Assembly: GCA_018340375.1 (NCBI GenBank)
Contig: JAFFJZ010000001.1
Location: 30,434,001 to 30,498,000, forward strand
DNA: 64,000 bases
Source of the DNA: Gonatopus flavifemur
Lineage: Eukaryota; Arthropoda; Insecta; Hymenoptera; Dryinidae
Direction: 5' to 3'
In this document: one piece after another, positions 49,101 through 57,535 of the stretch
Layout of the letters: the number at the start of each line of letters is the position of its first letter
How positions within the stretch are numbered: position 1 is the first letter of the stretch
The notes under the pieces: generated by a model
The model's input: only the letters and a program-made list of their open reading frames with translations
The model's database searches: none
What the model was told of the DNA's origin: nothing
Made by a program: the position numbers and the translations under genes

Positions 49101-52100
49101 TATCATATGGCCATTACTGTCAGATATTTGTGAATATATATCTGTTGATGAATAAATTTTATCATTACTACTATCAGAATCATACATTCTTAATATAATT
49201 GATCGAATTCGTGATATCTTACATCGAAATTTATCCATGAGTTTCCCAGCGCATAATGTGGCAAGTGCCACTTTAACTGAGAATACTGAAATTTTATTAT
49301 TTTCTCTGCAAAGAAAAATCAAATTGTTTTATTTATGTTGTACACAACATTTAAATATATCGAAGGATTTGGAATCACAAGTGAATTCATGAAAGTTCAC
49401 TTTAACAGGGTGGCCACTTTTTTTCTGAAACAGAATTCACTGACTTCTCTAGATAATTATCCATTTTTCCTTGACTCTACTAAATCGTTCTCATGAAGAT
49501 ACTTCAACTGATGTAAAACGTTTTGCTAATGTTTCACACATTTCATATTTGTTAGTTTTCAAATTTATAATGGAATCGCGTTTACTATTTCAAAGCTAAA
49601 TGGCAAGGCATATTCTAAGAAAATTTAAGAACTAACCGAAACGTTGGACACTCGATTTCTAAAAAAAAAAGGAAAACATTTGTGTGACAAGTACTTCCTT
49701 AATTGTACTTTTGGCATGAAGTCTTATATTTTCAGAATTAATATCGCTTCTGGACTCACTATATTTTTGTTCATTTTGTGACAGCCTTTGTTGAAAAAAT
49801 CCATAGAATCTGACGAAATCAAATTTAATGGGATTTCGTCAGAACATTCTGCAAGGTTCAATCAAAATTACATAGAAAAAATACACTAACCTGGTTGAAT
49901 CTCATTGAAAATGGTTGAATAGGATTTGGTCAGAACATTATGCAAGATTCATCCAGATTTGGCGAGAATCGATCTGTTCGTTTAACCAGGGAGGGCAATA
50001 TTGCATACTCGATTGAAAAAAAGAAGAAGAAAGAAGAAAAAATTTAATTGAAAATTAGGTCATTTTCTTAGAACTAACCGTTTTTACGTCTTAGAACTGT
50101 TCGTTTCCTTTCAGAACTAACCTTTCGGTAAGAACTGAACCTTATAATATGCCCTGCTTAATGGGAAAGATAATTGAATCGACAGCTGATTTCATTCAAT
50201 GATACGCCGATGGTCATGTATAGAATTCAAATAAAAAAAATGGACGAAAACAGCTTAAGGTGATACCAGCGCTGGGACATTAGCCAAATTTATTCTGAGA
50301 TTTTATTCGAAAATGAAGCAATAAAATTCCAGAATAAATTTTGCTAATGTCCCGGTGATGGTATCCTCTTAAGGGGGTCAATACAATTGGACAAGCCAAA
50401 AAGGCGCATGAAAAAAATTGTTTTTTTTTATTATGCAATGTTTATTCGGTTGCAATGAATTTTTGTGGATTCATCAATACAATATCAAAGTATATAAATA
50501 AATTTTTTTGGTAATTTTAAATCATAAAATGGGGGTTGTGAGATGGCTTGAAGATGACTCATAAAAAAAATCGGTGCACCGAAAAAAATCATTTATTTGA
50601 CCGAATGAACCGAAAACTAGTTCCGAGTAATAAACAATTATTAGCCGGTAATGAAAGCTGTAGTAAAGGCAACTTCAGATTAGTAAAAGCAACTAAAGTC
50701 AGAGAAATTAAATTTGAATTCAGTTGAGCGAACGCCCGTTTTAGTTATCCAAATATCAACAACTGTATCTAGTTGCTGGAACTAATTTGGAGTAAAGGTA
50801 ACTAATCATTTTTTTCGGTGCGGGCAAGCTGGAGGTCACAGTTTTTATCCGAAAACATTCTACCAAGAAAAGTTTTGTGAAAAATAGTTACAGTTTGTCG
50901 GTAAACCTAAATAAGATGCAAAATAAAAAAAAATTCGACGATTGGCGGAGGTTTTTCCACAAAATCGATCATCATTCTCAATAAGATCCCCTGACTTTTT
51001 CCAGATTTTCCAGGAGTGGCCACCCTGACTTTAATTTTCTGCATTGTAGTATTATATAGTATAATATATAACGTTTTGATCTGTTATTATTAAGCGAATT
51101 TCGAAACTTTCTGAGAACAAACTCCATTAATATTACGCTATTTCTCAATAAACAAGTTTAATCACTGCACAACTATGTACTTTAGTTTCAAAGTTACGCC
51201 GTTTGATTGATTTCAGCTGTAATGTTCGAGATCACAAAGTACGTTAATAATATTTTGTTTAGACATTCAAGTACATCGTATCAAGGTTTAAAAACAAATG
51301 TTCCTAAACAACAAGTAGGAAATAAGCTTTGTCTTTTACAATACTGAAATCAAATTAATTTCATGGTTGCTACACCGGGAATTTTCTTTCATTATTGAAT
51401 GTGAATGTGCGAGGGATAAATTAAAAATTCCGGTTGTTCTCACTCTGCACCGAGAAAAATTTCTATAGCCACTGTAACTAAGACATATGAACTGAACATT
51501 CCTAATGAGAGCTACTAAAAATTTGGTTGATTTAACCAAGACAGTGTAGTTGACTCATCACTTAGTTGTATCAACTATATTTTTTTGGTTGAATTTCACA
51601 AATTTTCAGTAGCTCTTACTAAGAATATTTCGTTGAGGCGTTTTAGTTATAGTAACCTCAAAAATTCCTCACACCGTGGATTGTTTAATTCATTTGAAAA
51701 GATAGATCACTTTTCGCTAGTATTGTCGTGAGATGAAGTGAGATGGAAATAGGCTTTTTCTCGTTTCGTCTCGATTTTTTGGTACGTGGTCTCGTCTCGT
51801 CACGTTTCGACATGTCGACATTTTTTTGGCAATATCATTTTTTAATCCTTCAAACTGAATTTTTATTTCCCGTCAAATCATTCCCATCCTGTCTCGTAAA
51901 TTTCTCGGGTAGGATCTTTCTTGTCTCGTCTTTTCTCGCCATGGCTTTCTTGTTTCTCGCGGCATCACTAGTTTCAGCTTGAAACTATTGTCGTTCAATG
52001 CGCATTAGTACTCTCACATATGATTATGAGAGAGTCCTTGGTAAATATTAGAAAGAACAACATACCCACTAGTATATGCTGCCAATAACCAATTCATCAA

Positions 52101-53863
52101 AAGCGCCGTTGTAGCATCAACTTTAGCTTGTTGTGAAACTGGTAACCTTTTATTGAGAGCATGGAATAAGGAAGACAATAGTGTTTCCAGTCTTGAAACT
52201 CCTAACGTGCTTGTTGGTTCTAACATATTCAAACCATTTTCCCGGAATGCTTCAATTACGTTCCATATGTCGACGTTATGCACTGCAAATGAAAAGTGAA
52301 TTACAAATAATCAATGAATCTTCATTACCCGAAGAACAAATTTTCCTGGTCCATTTAGTTTAAAACGTCATATCGTTCCACCCATGCAGGTATTGCCAAG
52401 ACTGAAAAAAACCCAAGCTTGTCCCAAGGTTGGCACATGTGTCAGAAACAAACCTCCGTCAAGAACAATTGGCTCAATATTGTTCCATGATTGTCCCGTT
52501 GTTCCCAATCGATAGTCCGTCATGGTATATTTGTTAATATTCTTGAAATGGTCACTACATTTGGTACAAGCTTGGCACAAGTGTAAAAATCGAGCATTCG
52601 TTGAGAACAATTGTGCCAATATTGCCCACATGAGTGGCACAATGTTTTTAAATATTGACCGAATTTTGAATTCACAATGGCTGAAGACTTGGGGATAACC
52701 ATCGGGCCAGGGCTGGCCCGATCTTCCTGCCATGATTAATCCTACACACTATAGTTTAGTTTGAGCATAATTCAACAATAGAATCAAAATTGATTGAAAT
52801 ATCAAAGAACGCAAAGTTTCCAATGATCATACAAGCTTGTCCCAACCTTGTCACATTTTTCCTATCGTTTTAAGATAATTAATGTACGGTATTCGGAGGG
52901 AAAGAGTCATGAACTGAAATATGAATCAATAACTTTTGTCATCCATATCTGCGATCAAAGAAGCGTTGGTTGATGCTTGGTAAATGAATTGAACCGGGCG
53001 TGGCAAAACCACTGGCTCAAGCTTGTCCTGATCTCATCATTCCCAAGCCTGGGCCAAGTTTGGTAAATTGTTCAAGACAAGTCTCGGGAGGTCTTGTGTC
53101 AGGCTTGGTCCATCATTGGACCATTGGTCCATACACACATGGGCAGTTACCAGAAGAAAAATTAGAATGAATTTGTTGCAGATAAAGTTTGTCCAACGCA
53201 ACGTGACTATAGTTTTCGCTTGAAGATGATAGATTTTCCACTAAAAAGATCTTGTGTTTTCAGTTTGAGACGGAGGAAAATTTCTGAATGGAATAAAACG
53301 ATATCATTTTGCGATATGTGATAATAAAATACGTGTCTGGGATCAAATGGGGAAGGACTTACGGATCCTAGTTTTGCGTTGATATCATTTCTGAACTCGA
53401 CCCATTGGTAAAGTGAGAGCATACACGGAGAAAATATTTCATTGAATGTGACAGTGTACCACGGAGAAAAAAAAATTCGCTATTTACGAATTCATCTTCG
53501 TGAAGTGAATTGAATAACCTAACGATGACAATTCGCTGTGTTTACGGACTGATTCGTTATAATTATCAGTCTTTTATCTGATATTTGTCTGATATGGGCC
53601 AGTAAGCTACCTAATATGATTTCTACCAGGAACATCATAACGTTAGAAGTTTCAAAAAAATGTACGTTAATCGTAACATCTAGATTAGAGAAGACATACT
53701 CACAGTGGACTTTCTTTTGAATGAATCTCAACTTGCAAGCAGTTCGATATGAAGCAAATCTAATACTATCGAAATTTTGCTGCCGCATCTCCTGGAGAAG
53801 TTGTAATCGACTCGTTTCTCCGCTGCTGCTGTTGCTGGATCCAGTTGCGTTGTCCTCAGCCAT
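27922..53863 (-). CDS. Dyb: Dystrobrevin
   Basis: Sixteen coding exons assemble in phase: 53863..53704, 52282..52066, 49305..49223, 49141..48990, 48903..48795, 48717..48551, 48476..48349, 48249..48151, 48066..47985, 46583..46545, 45699..45581, 40097..39932, 38727..38402, 36477..36353, 28746..28687, 28187..27922. All junctions are GT-AG and the product has 765 residues. Dystrobrevin is a cytoplasmic scaffold of the dystrophin complex that binds dystrophin by its coiled coils and also binds syntrophins. Domains: EF-hand-like region about 25-240 ([50 protein letters not shown]); ZZ zinc finger 241-296; coiled coils 413-507; Pro/Gln-rich linker 508-615; NDLLVAAD segment 616-657; acidic tail. No spectrin repeats or WW domain, so not dystrophin. 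Introns range from 74 bp to 7.6 kb, the larger ones full of TIR elements. The ATG (ACAAAAATGG) is the first in frame. Confidence 0.93.
28687..28746 (-). CDS. Dyb: Dystrobrevin exon 15 (60 nt, phase 1-1)
   Basis: Short exon between acceptor GGCTTACAG and donor TTAG|GTAAGT. It reads [20 protein letters not shown] when joined to exon 14. Being symmetrical (60 nt), it can be skipped without changing frame: exon 14 also fits exon 16 directly. Confidence 0.7.
   Translation of the reverse strand, partial: TQTRRIILTTLAVLTSENH
29630..29845. mobile_element. MITE with TATAGTCG ends
   Basis: Left TATAGTCGCTTTAACAAGTC with TCTAACGGAAATATCT inside; right AGATATTTCCGTTAGA and TTATAACGACTATA. Inverted arms about 46 bp long. 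In Dyb intron 14. Confidence 0.75.
30533..30955. mobile_element. Outer palindrome interrupted by a CACTGAGAGAAAGG element
   Basis: Outer ends ATATCGTCGGTACTATGACA and GTAGTACCGACGATAT enclose arms with TATCTCGATTTCTGACG and CGTCAAAAATCGAGATA. The nested element 30611-30862 (CACTGAGAGAAAGG / CCTTTCTCTCAGTG) is made of CTAGCT, TTAGTTG and AACTAAA words. The CACTGTAAAA element at 30957 abuts the outer copy's right edge. Confidence 0.7.
30957..31204. mobile_element. CACTGTAAAA element, copy 3
   Basis: TA duplications at 30955-30956 and 31205-31206. Same length and orientation as copy 2 at 19069-19316, differing by a few substitutions, so the family looks recently active. Confidence 0.85.
32689..33953. 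mobile_element. AGGGGTGC element with GGGTACCCGA words
   Basis: Left end AATAGGGGTGCACGACC and right end CCTGCGCACCCCTATC are inverted; a second right-type end, CGCGCACCCCTATTA, lies at about 33795. Between 33330 and 33920 the words TTCGGGTACCCGA, ACTCGAAAA and CCCGACCCGA recur. A separate MITE sits inside at 33471-33747. Two overlapping frames at 32692-33011 lie in its left part, with no recognised family. Confidence 0.6.
33471..33747. mobile_element. CCCACTGAG MITE with TAATATTGC words
   Basis: Left CCCACTGAGCATTTCTGTTA and right AACGGAAATACTCAGTGGGG are inverted ends, with arms of about 70 bp (GATGCGATCTTGAAAGTACC / GGTACTTCGAAGATCGCATC). Interior words AATATTGC/GTAATATTAC. Nested within the AGGGGTGC element. 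Confidence 0.8.
34171..34799. mobile_element. GGAAAGACCGGGTCT foldback element with a nested AGATCTA-word element
   Basis: Outer ends GGAAAGACCGGGTCTTTC and GACCCGGTCTTTCC. Arms pair over CTGTCAATTTAGGT and TTGACAGTCATTTTTCT. The nested element 34271-34617 has perfect ends CCCGAGAAAAAATGATTTAG and complement, and is filled with AGATCTA/TAGATCT words. The uninterrupted relative at 63542-63840 shows the pre-insertion state. In Dyb intron 14. Confidence 0.85.
34926..35153. mobile_element. CCCTAGT/ACCAGGG element, GCCAAATCTCATTGA family
   Basis: Ends CCCTAGTAAAAAAAAACCAT and TTTTTTAACCAGGG; interior repeats AATCTTGTACAATGTTCTGA and AAATCCCATTCAA. Related copies at 2342, 46209 and 49783. Confidence 0.65.
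35436..35449. repeat. Poly-C run
   Basis: A run of about 12 C, unusual in this AT-rich context. Two overlapping frames pass through it and give Pro-rich peptides; neither has support as a gene. Confidence 0.7.
36353..36477 (-). CDS. Dyb: Dystrobrevin exon 14 (NDLLVAAD segment)
   Basis: The acceptor used is ACCAACAG|CTTACC, not the nearer TTACCAG, because only the former keeps frame. It encodes [37 protein letters not shown] and RELNS, a strongly conserved dystrobrevin stretch. Donor TTCAG|GTATGT. Confidence 0.88.
38270..38322. repeat. TA/TATG microsatellite
   Basis: About 50 bp of alternating TATATATG/ATATATAC, in Dyb intron 13. Confidence 0.7.
38402..38727 (-). CDS. Dyb: Dystrobrevin exon 13 (Pro/Ser linker and polyglutamine)
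   Basis: Encodes [18 protein letters not shown], a Pro-rich stretch ([10 protein letters not shown]), then a run of 13 glutamines (mixed CAA/CAG), [15 protein letters not shown] and LSCVGGDV. Read without splicing the frame ends at TAG 38398-38400. However, CAG|GTAGGG at the same place is a usable donor, and splicing to exon 14 restores the conserved VGGDV...NDLLVAAD order. The glutamine codon run is a likely length polymorphism. Confidence 0.88.
39932..40097 (-). CDS. Dyb: Dystrobrevin exon 12 (second coiled coil)
   Basis: Acceptor CATTTGTAG, donor AAG|GTAATA. Encodes [36 protein letters not shown] and [16 protein letters not shown], the leucine-heptad helix that pairs with dystrophin-family coiled coils. 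Confidence 0.92.
41065..42209. mobile_element. Foldback element carrying inverted copies of a transposase-like gene fragment
   Basis: Ends CACAGTGGTCTTGAAGG and CCTTCAAAACCACTGTG. Both arms (about 500 bp) are similar. Each holds a short frame: minus 41345-41575 ([39 protein letters not shown]) and plus 41668-41892 ([20 protein letters not shown]). The frames point outward, one per arm. (S/T)EQ(A/S)GE-IH-F motifs resemble fragments in uncharacterised insect transposon-derived proteins; this is from memory and moderate at best. Each is too short to be functional. In Dyb intron 11. Confidence 0.7.
42362..42634. mobile_element. CACTGAGAACC foldback element
   Basis: Left CACTGAGAACCTGATTTCTT and right AAATTGGGTTCTCAGTG. 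Arms pair across GAAAATTT/AAATTTTC and GCCCTCGTTCT/AGAATGAGGGC; words TTCCATTGAA and GAAGAATTTTTCC. In Dyb intron 11. Confidence 0.75.
43576..44463. mobile_element. CCCATAC...ATGGG element with CAAGCTTG words, copy 1
   Basis: About 0.9 kb, in Dyb intron 11. A shorter copy lies at 52381-53143 in the same orientation. Shared segments include GTATTGCCAAGACTGAAAAA, GGGCTGGCCCGAT and CCAAGCCTGGGCCAAG. CAAGCTTG, GGCACAAG and TTGGCCCA words recur. Ends CCCAT and ATGGG; the remainder of the TIR is weak. Confidence 0.65.
45581..45699 (-). CDS. Dyb: Dystrobrevin exon 11 (first coiled coil)
   Basis: Acceptor GTGCTACAG, donor TTAAG|GTATAC. Encodes [40 protein letters not shown]. Confidence 0.92.
46209..46417. 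mobile_element. CCCTGGTTTAAA / ACCAGGG element
   Basis: Ends CCCTGGTTTAAA and TTGTTCAACCAGGG; interior CATCATACAAGATTCAATCA and AGATTCGGCGAGAATC as in the copies at 34926 and 49783. Dyb intron 10. Confidence 0.7.
46545..46583 (-). CDS. Dyb: Dystrobrevin micro-exon 10 (39 nt)
   Basis: Thirteen codons, [13 protein letters not shown], between acceptor TTTTGATAG and donor ACG|GTGAGT, phase 0-0. It is skippable in frame, so a candidate cassette exon in the linker before the coiled coils. Confidence 0.8.
46716..46958. mobile_element. CACTG element with GGAATTTTCC words, copy 1
   Basis: Ends CACTG and TTTTTTTGACAGTG. Interior repeats GTACTGGAATTTTC, GAAAATTC and TTTTCCAGTA. Dyb intron 9. Word content is shared with the element at 54026-54276. 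Confidence 0.7.
47985..48066 (-). CDS. Dyb: Dystrobrevin exon 9
   Basis: Acceptor TTATTAAG, donor CTGTG|GTGAGT. Encodes [20 protein letters not shown] and LAQEARTV, the conserved DEH-LIARYA helix before the coiled coils. Confidence 0.9.
48151..49305 (-). CDS. Dyb: Dystrobrevin exons 3-8 (EF-hand-like region, ZZ finger, linker)
   Basis: Six exons separated by introns of 81, 86, 77, 74 and 99 bp. Exon 3 completes [20 protein letters not shown]. Exon 4 has [20 protein letters not shown] and [15 protein letters not shown]. Exon 5 has [20 protein letters not shown]. Exon 6 is the ZZ finger with C-x2-C three times (CDAC, CQKC, CQDC) and a final THNNDH providing histidines. Exon 7 reads [17 protein letters not shown] and [14 protein letters not shown]. 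Exon 8 is Pro/Gly-rich ([15 protein letters not shown]). All zinc ligands expected for a ZZ domain are present. Confidence 0.93.
50254..50373. mobile_element. 120-bp MITE with CTTAAGGTGATACC ends
   Basis: Left TGGGACATTAGCCAAATTTA pairs with right AAATTTTGCTAATGTCCCGG; outer CTTAAGGTGATACCA / TGGTATCCTCTTAAG. Nearly complete hairpin. Confidence 0.8.
50578..50820. mobile_element. CACCGAAAAAA element with AACTAA words
   Basis: Left CACCGAAAAAAATCATTTAT, right TAATCATTTTTTTCGGTG. Interior words AACTAGTT, AAAGCAACT and AGTTGCT, similar to those of 51449-51677. Confidence 0.7.
51449..51677. mobile_element. CACCGAGAAAAATTT element with TTAGTTG words
   Basis: Left GAGAAAAATTTCTATAGCCA and right TTAGTTATAGTAACCTCAAA pair imperfectly; interior alternates AACTAAG, TTAGTTG and GGTTGA words. 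Dyb intron 2. Confidence 0.55.
52066..52282 (-). CDS. Dyb: Dystrobrevin exon 2
   Basis: Acceptor CATTTGCAG|TG completes a Leu codon with the T ending exon 1. Encodes [39 protein letters not shown] and [12 protein letters not shown]; donor AGTGG|GTATGT. Confidence 0.93.
52381..53143. mobile_element. CCCAT...ATGGG element, copy 2
   Basis: Same orientation as 43576-44463 but missing about 130 bp of its middle. In Dyb intron 1. The 121-codon minus-strand frame across it is a repeat by-product, not a gene. Confidence 0.7.
53704..53863 (-). CDS. Dyb: Dystrobrevin exon 1 (first coding exon)
   Basis: ATG at 53863-53861 in context ACAAAAATGG. Encodes [40 protein letters not shown] and [13 protein letters not shown]; donor CCACT|GTGAGT. 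Nine bases upstream of the ATG lies TTTGTTTATTCAG, a good acceptor, so the mature first exon probably lies further upstream. Confidence 0.9.
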
Positions 53864-54025
53864 TTTTGTTCACTGAATAAACAAACAAATTTCACATTGA
53901 ATGTGACGATTCACACGCACTCATTCACTTTCATATGCTAGTAGATATGCGTTAAAAAAATTAATAAAAATTTAATAGCAGAAAATTTCCACATATTAAA
54001 TTGATTCATTTTACACTCTCATGTA

Positions 54026-54276
54026 CACTGTGAAAAATTTCTATGAAAAACTTTACATAAATGTGCGGAAGTGATCAATACATACATACGTTAGGAATTT
54101 TTCGTATTTTATCGAAAATTTACTGACAAAGGATAGTAAAAATTCCATCGAGTTTGGAATTCTCAGTGAAATTTATGGTGAATTCCATATACATGTATTG
54201 GAAATTGATTTTCCACCCCATGATCGGAATTTTCCGGTCGCTCTGTACGGGAAAATTCCAATTATTTTTCACAGTG
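54026..54276. mobile_element. CACTGTGAAAAATT element with GGAATTTTCC words, copy 2
   Basis: Perfect ends CACTGTGAAAAATT / AATTATTTTTCACAGTG, flanked by TA at 54024-54025 and 54277-54278. Interior words GAAAATT, GGAATTTTCC and ATTGGAAATT. Located between the Dyb start and the giant palindrome. Confidence 0.8.
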
Positions 54277-55291
54277 TATATCTACATGTACATCGTACAT
54301 TCCTAAAAACCAAAGAAGCTCAAAAGATTAGAAATACTAACAATGTTTGTGGAAGTTCTGAACATATTCTACACAAAGAGAATCAAATAATAATTATCAC
54401 AATGTGAACACGATGATGAATACGGTTGCGGTTGCAAACAATCGTATTGAACGTAAACGTCTCTTGTTTTTGTAGGAGTCAGCACTACGAAACATCGTAA
54501 TCGGTGCGATTTATTTTTCTCGCTTCGGAATAATTACTATTCAATTCTCCTCGTATACACGGATAGAAAATTTAGTGAAAAAAAGTATTACTGAAGAGTA
54601 TTCGTAGTAAATTCCCCAAAAGTGGATATTTTCACTGTGAAAAAATAACAATTTAACGTGTCTGTGAAGTTGGCATATCAAATGTCAGCATCGCACAAAA
54701 AAGCACCAGTTCTAGTCGCATCCACTATAGTTCTACAGTTCTTGATAAGTTACAACAATAGTTCCGGGTAAATTTGTGAAAAAAATCGATTTTGAAAAAA
54801 TGATATGCTAAGTTCTTCTACAATATGACAGCATCGCAGGGAAAATGGATGGAAATGGACTGTATCTCGGAGTTCTAGGGATGATTGGGATGCGAGGATG
54901 TCAAAACAAGGGAGTTCTAATGCTAGAAGTGCTTGGGAAATTTTTTTCAGGAATTAAATGGAATGATATGCTGAGTTCTTCTACAATATGACAGCATCGC
55001 AGGGGTAATGGAAGGAAATTGACTATATCTAGGAGTTCTAAGGATGATTGGGATGCGAGGATGTCAAAACAAGGGAGTTCTGATGCTAGGAGTGCTTAAG
55101 GAATTTTTTTCGGGAATTAAATGAAAAGACATGAGGAGTTCTTCTACGATGTAGTAGCAGCGCAGGTGGAACCGCTGGAAGTGGACTATATCTCGGAGTT
55201 CTACGGCTGATTGGCATGTGAGGATGTCAAGGAACAAGAGTTCTGATGTTGGGAGTAATCAGGGAGTCAATTGGGAGTCTCAGAGAATCAG

Positions 55292-57528
55292 GAGTTCCGA
55301 CCAGCATATCATGGAAAATGGAGAGTTCTGACCAGCATATCATGGAAAATCGATAGTTCTGACCAGCATATCATGGAAAATGGATAGTTCTGATCGGCAT
55401 ATCATAGAAAATCGATAGTTCTGACCAGCATATCATAGAAAATCGACAGTTCTGACCAGCATATCATAGAAAATCGATGGTTCTGACCAGCATATCATGG
55501 AAAATGGGGAGTTCTGATGAGCATATCATAGGAAATCGATAGTTCTGACCAGCATATCATGGAAAATGGGGAGTTCTGATGAGCATATCATAGAAAATCG
55601 ATAGTTCTGACCAGCATATCATAGAAAATCGATAGTTCTGACCAGCATATCATGGAAAATGGAGAGTTCTGGCCAGCATATCATGGAAAATCGGAAGTTC
55701 TGACCAGCATATCATGGAAAATGGAGAGTTCTGACCAGCATATCATGGAAAATCGATAGTTCTGACCAGCATATCATGGAAAATGGAGAGTTCTGACCAG
55801 CATATCATGTAGAATAGGGAGTTCTGGTGAGCATATCATAGAAAATCGATAGTTCTGACCAGCATATCATAGAAAATCGATGGTTCTGACCAGCATATCA
55901 TGGAAAATGGGGAGTTCTGATGAGCATATCATAGGAAATCGATAGTTCTGACCAGCATATCATGGAAAATGGGGAGTTCTGATGAGCATATCATAGAAAA
56001 TCGATAGTTCTGACCAGCATATCATAGAAAATCGATAGTTCTGACCAGCATATCATAGAAAATCGACAGTTCTGACCAGCGTATCATAGAAAATCGATAG
56101 TTCTGACCAGCATATCATAGAAAATCGATAGTTCTGACCAGCATATCATGGAAAATGGAGAGTTCTGACCAGCATATCATGGAAAATGGGGAGTTCTGAT
56201 GGGCATATTCAAGAAAATCGATAGTTCTGACCAGCATATCATAGAAAATCGATAGTTCTGACCAGCATATCATGGAAAATGGAGAGTTCTGACCAGCATA
56301 TCATGGAAAATCGGAAGTTCTGACCAGCATATCATGGAAAATGGAGAGTTCTGACCAGCATATCATGGAAAATCAATAGTTCTGACCAGCATATCATAGA
56401 AAATCGATAGTTCTTACCAGCATATCATGGAAAATGGAGAGTTCTGACCAGCATATCATGGAAAATCGATAGTTCTGACCAGCATATCATAGGAAATCAA
56501 TAGTTCTGACCAGCATATCATAGAAAATCGATAGTTCTGACCAGCATATCATGGAAAATGGAGAGTTCTGACCAGCATATCATGGTAAATCGATAGTTCT
56601 GACCAGCATATCATAGGAAATCAATAGTTCTGACCAGCATATCATAGAAAATCGATAGTTCTGACCAGCATATCATGGAAAATGGAGAGTTCTGACCAGC
56701 ATATCATGGAAAATCGATAGTTCTGACCAGCATATCATGGAAAATCGATAGTTCTGACCAGCATATCATGGAAAATGGAGAGTTCTGACCAGCATATCAT
56801 GGTAAATCGATAGTTCTGACCAGCATATCATAGGAAATCAATAGTTCTGACCAGCATATCATAGAAAATCGATAGTTCTGACCAGCATATCATGGAAAAT
56901 GGAGAGTTCTGACCAGCATATCATAGAAAATCGATAGTTCTGACCAGCATATCATGGAAAATCAATAGTTCTGACCAGCATATCATAGAAAATCGATAGT
57001 TCTGACCAGCATATCATGGAAAATGGAGAGTTCTGACCAGCATATAATGGAAAATGGAGAGTTCTGACCAGCATATCATAGAAAATCGACAGTTCTGACC
57101 AGCATATCATAGAAAATCGATAGTTCTGACCGGCATATCATGGAAAATGGAGAGTTCTGACCAGCATATCATGGAGAATGGGGAGTTCTGATGAGCATAT
57201 CATAGAAAATCGATAGTTCTGACCAGCATATCATGGAAAATCGATAGTTCTGACCAGCATATCATGGAGAATCAATAGTTCTGACCAGCATATCATAGAG
57301 AATCGATAGTTCTGATCGGCATATTATAGAAAATCGATAGTTCTCACCAGCATATCATAGGCAATCGACAGTTCCGACCAGCAAATCATAGAAAGTGGAG
57401 AGTTCTGATGAGCATATCATAGATAATCGATAGTTCTGATCGGCATATCATAGAAAATCGATAGTTCTGATCGGCATATCATAGAAAATCAATAGTTCTG
57501 ACCAGCATATCATAGAAAATCGATAGTT
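55292..57528 (+). repeat. 31-bp tandem array, left arm (~72 units)
   Basis: Unit consensus AGTTCTGACCAGCATATCAT followed by RGAAAATCGAT. Main variants: GGAAAATGGAG against AGAAAATCGAT ends, and GATGAGC for GACCAGC. Blocks of several units recur, such as the TGATGAGC variant followed by AGAAAATCGAT units, which indicates multi-unit duplication. Confidence 0.93.
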
Positions 57529-57535
57529 TTTTTCG

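Larger units (their letters stand above)
49406..51027. mobile_element. CAGGGTGGCCAC transposon remnant with 7-bp target duplication and three nested elements
   Basis: Ends CAGGGTGGCCAC and GTGGCCACCCTG, directly flanked by ACTTTAA at 49399-49405 and 51028-51034. CAG ends suggest a hAT-like element, although that superfamily normally makes 8-bp duplications. No transposase seen. Nested: 49783-49991 (AACCAGGG type), 50254-50373 (CTTAAGG ends) and 50578-50820 (CACCGAAAAAA ends). It accounts for more than half of Dyb intron 2. Confidence 0.8.
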
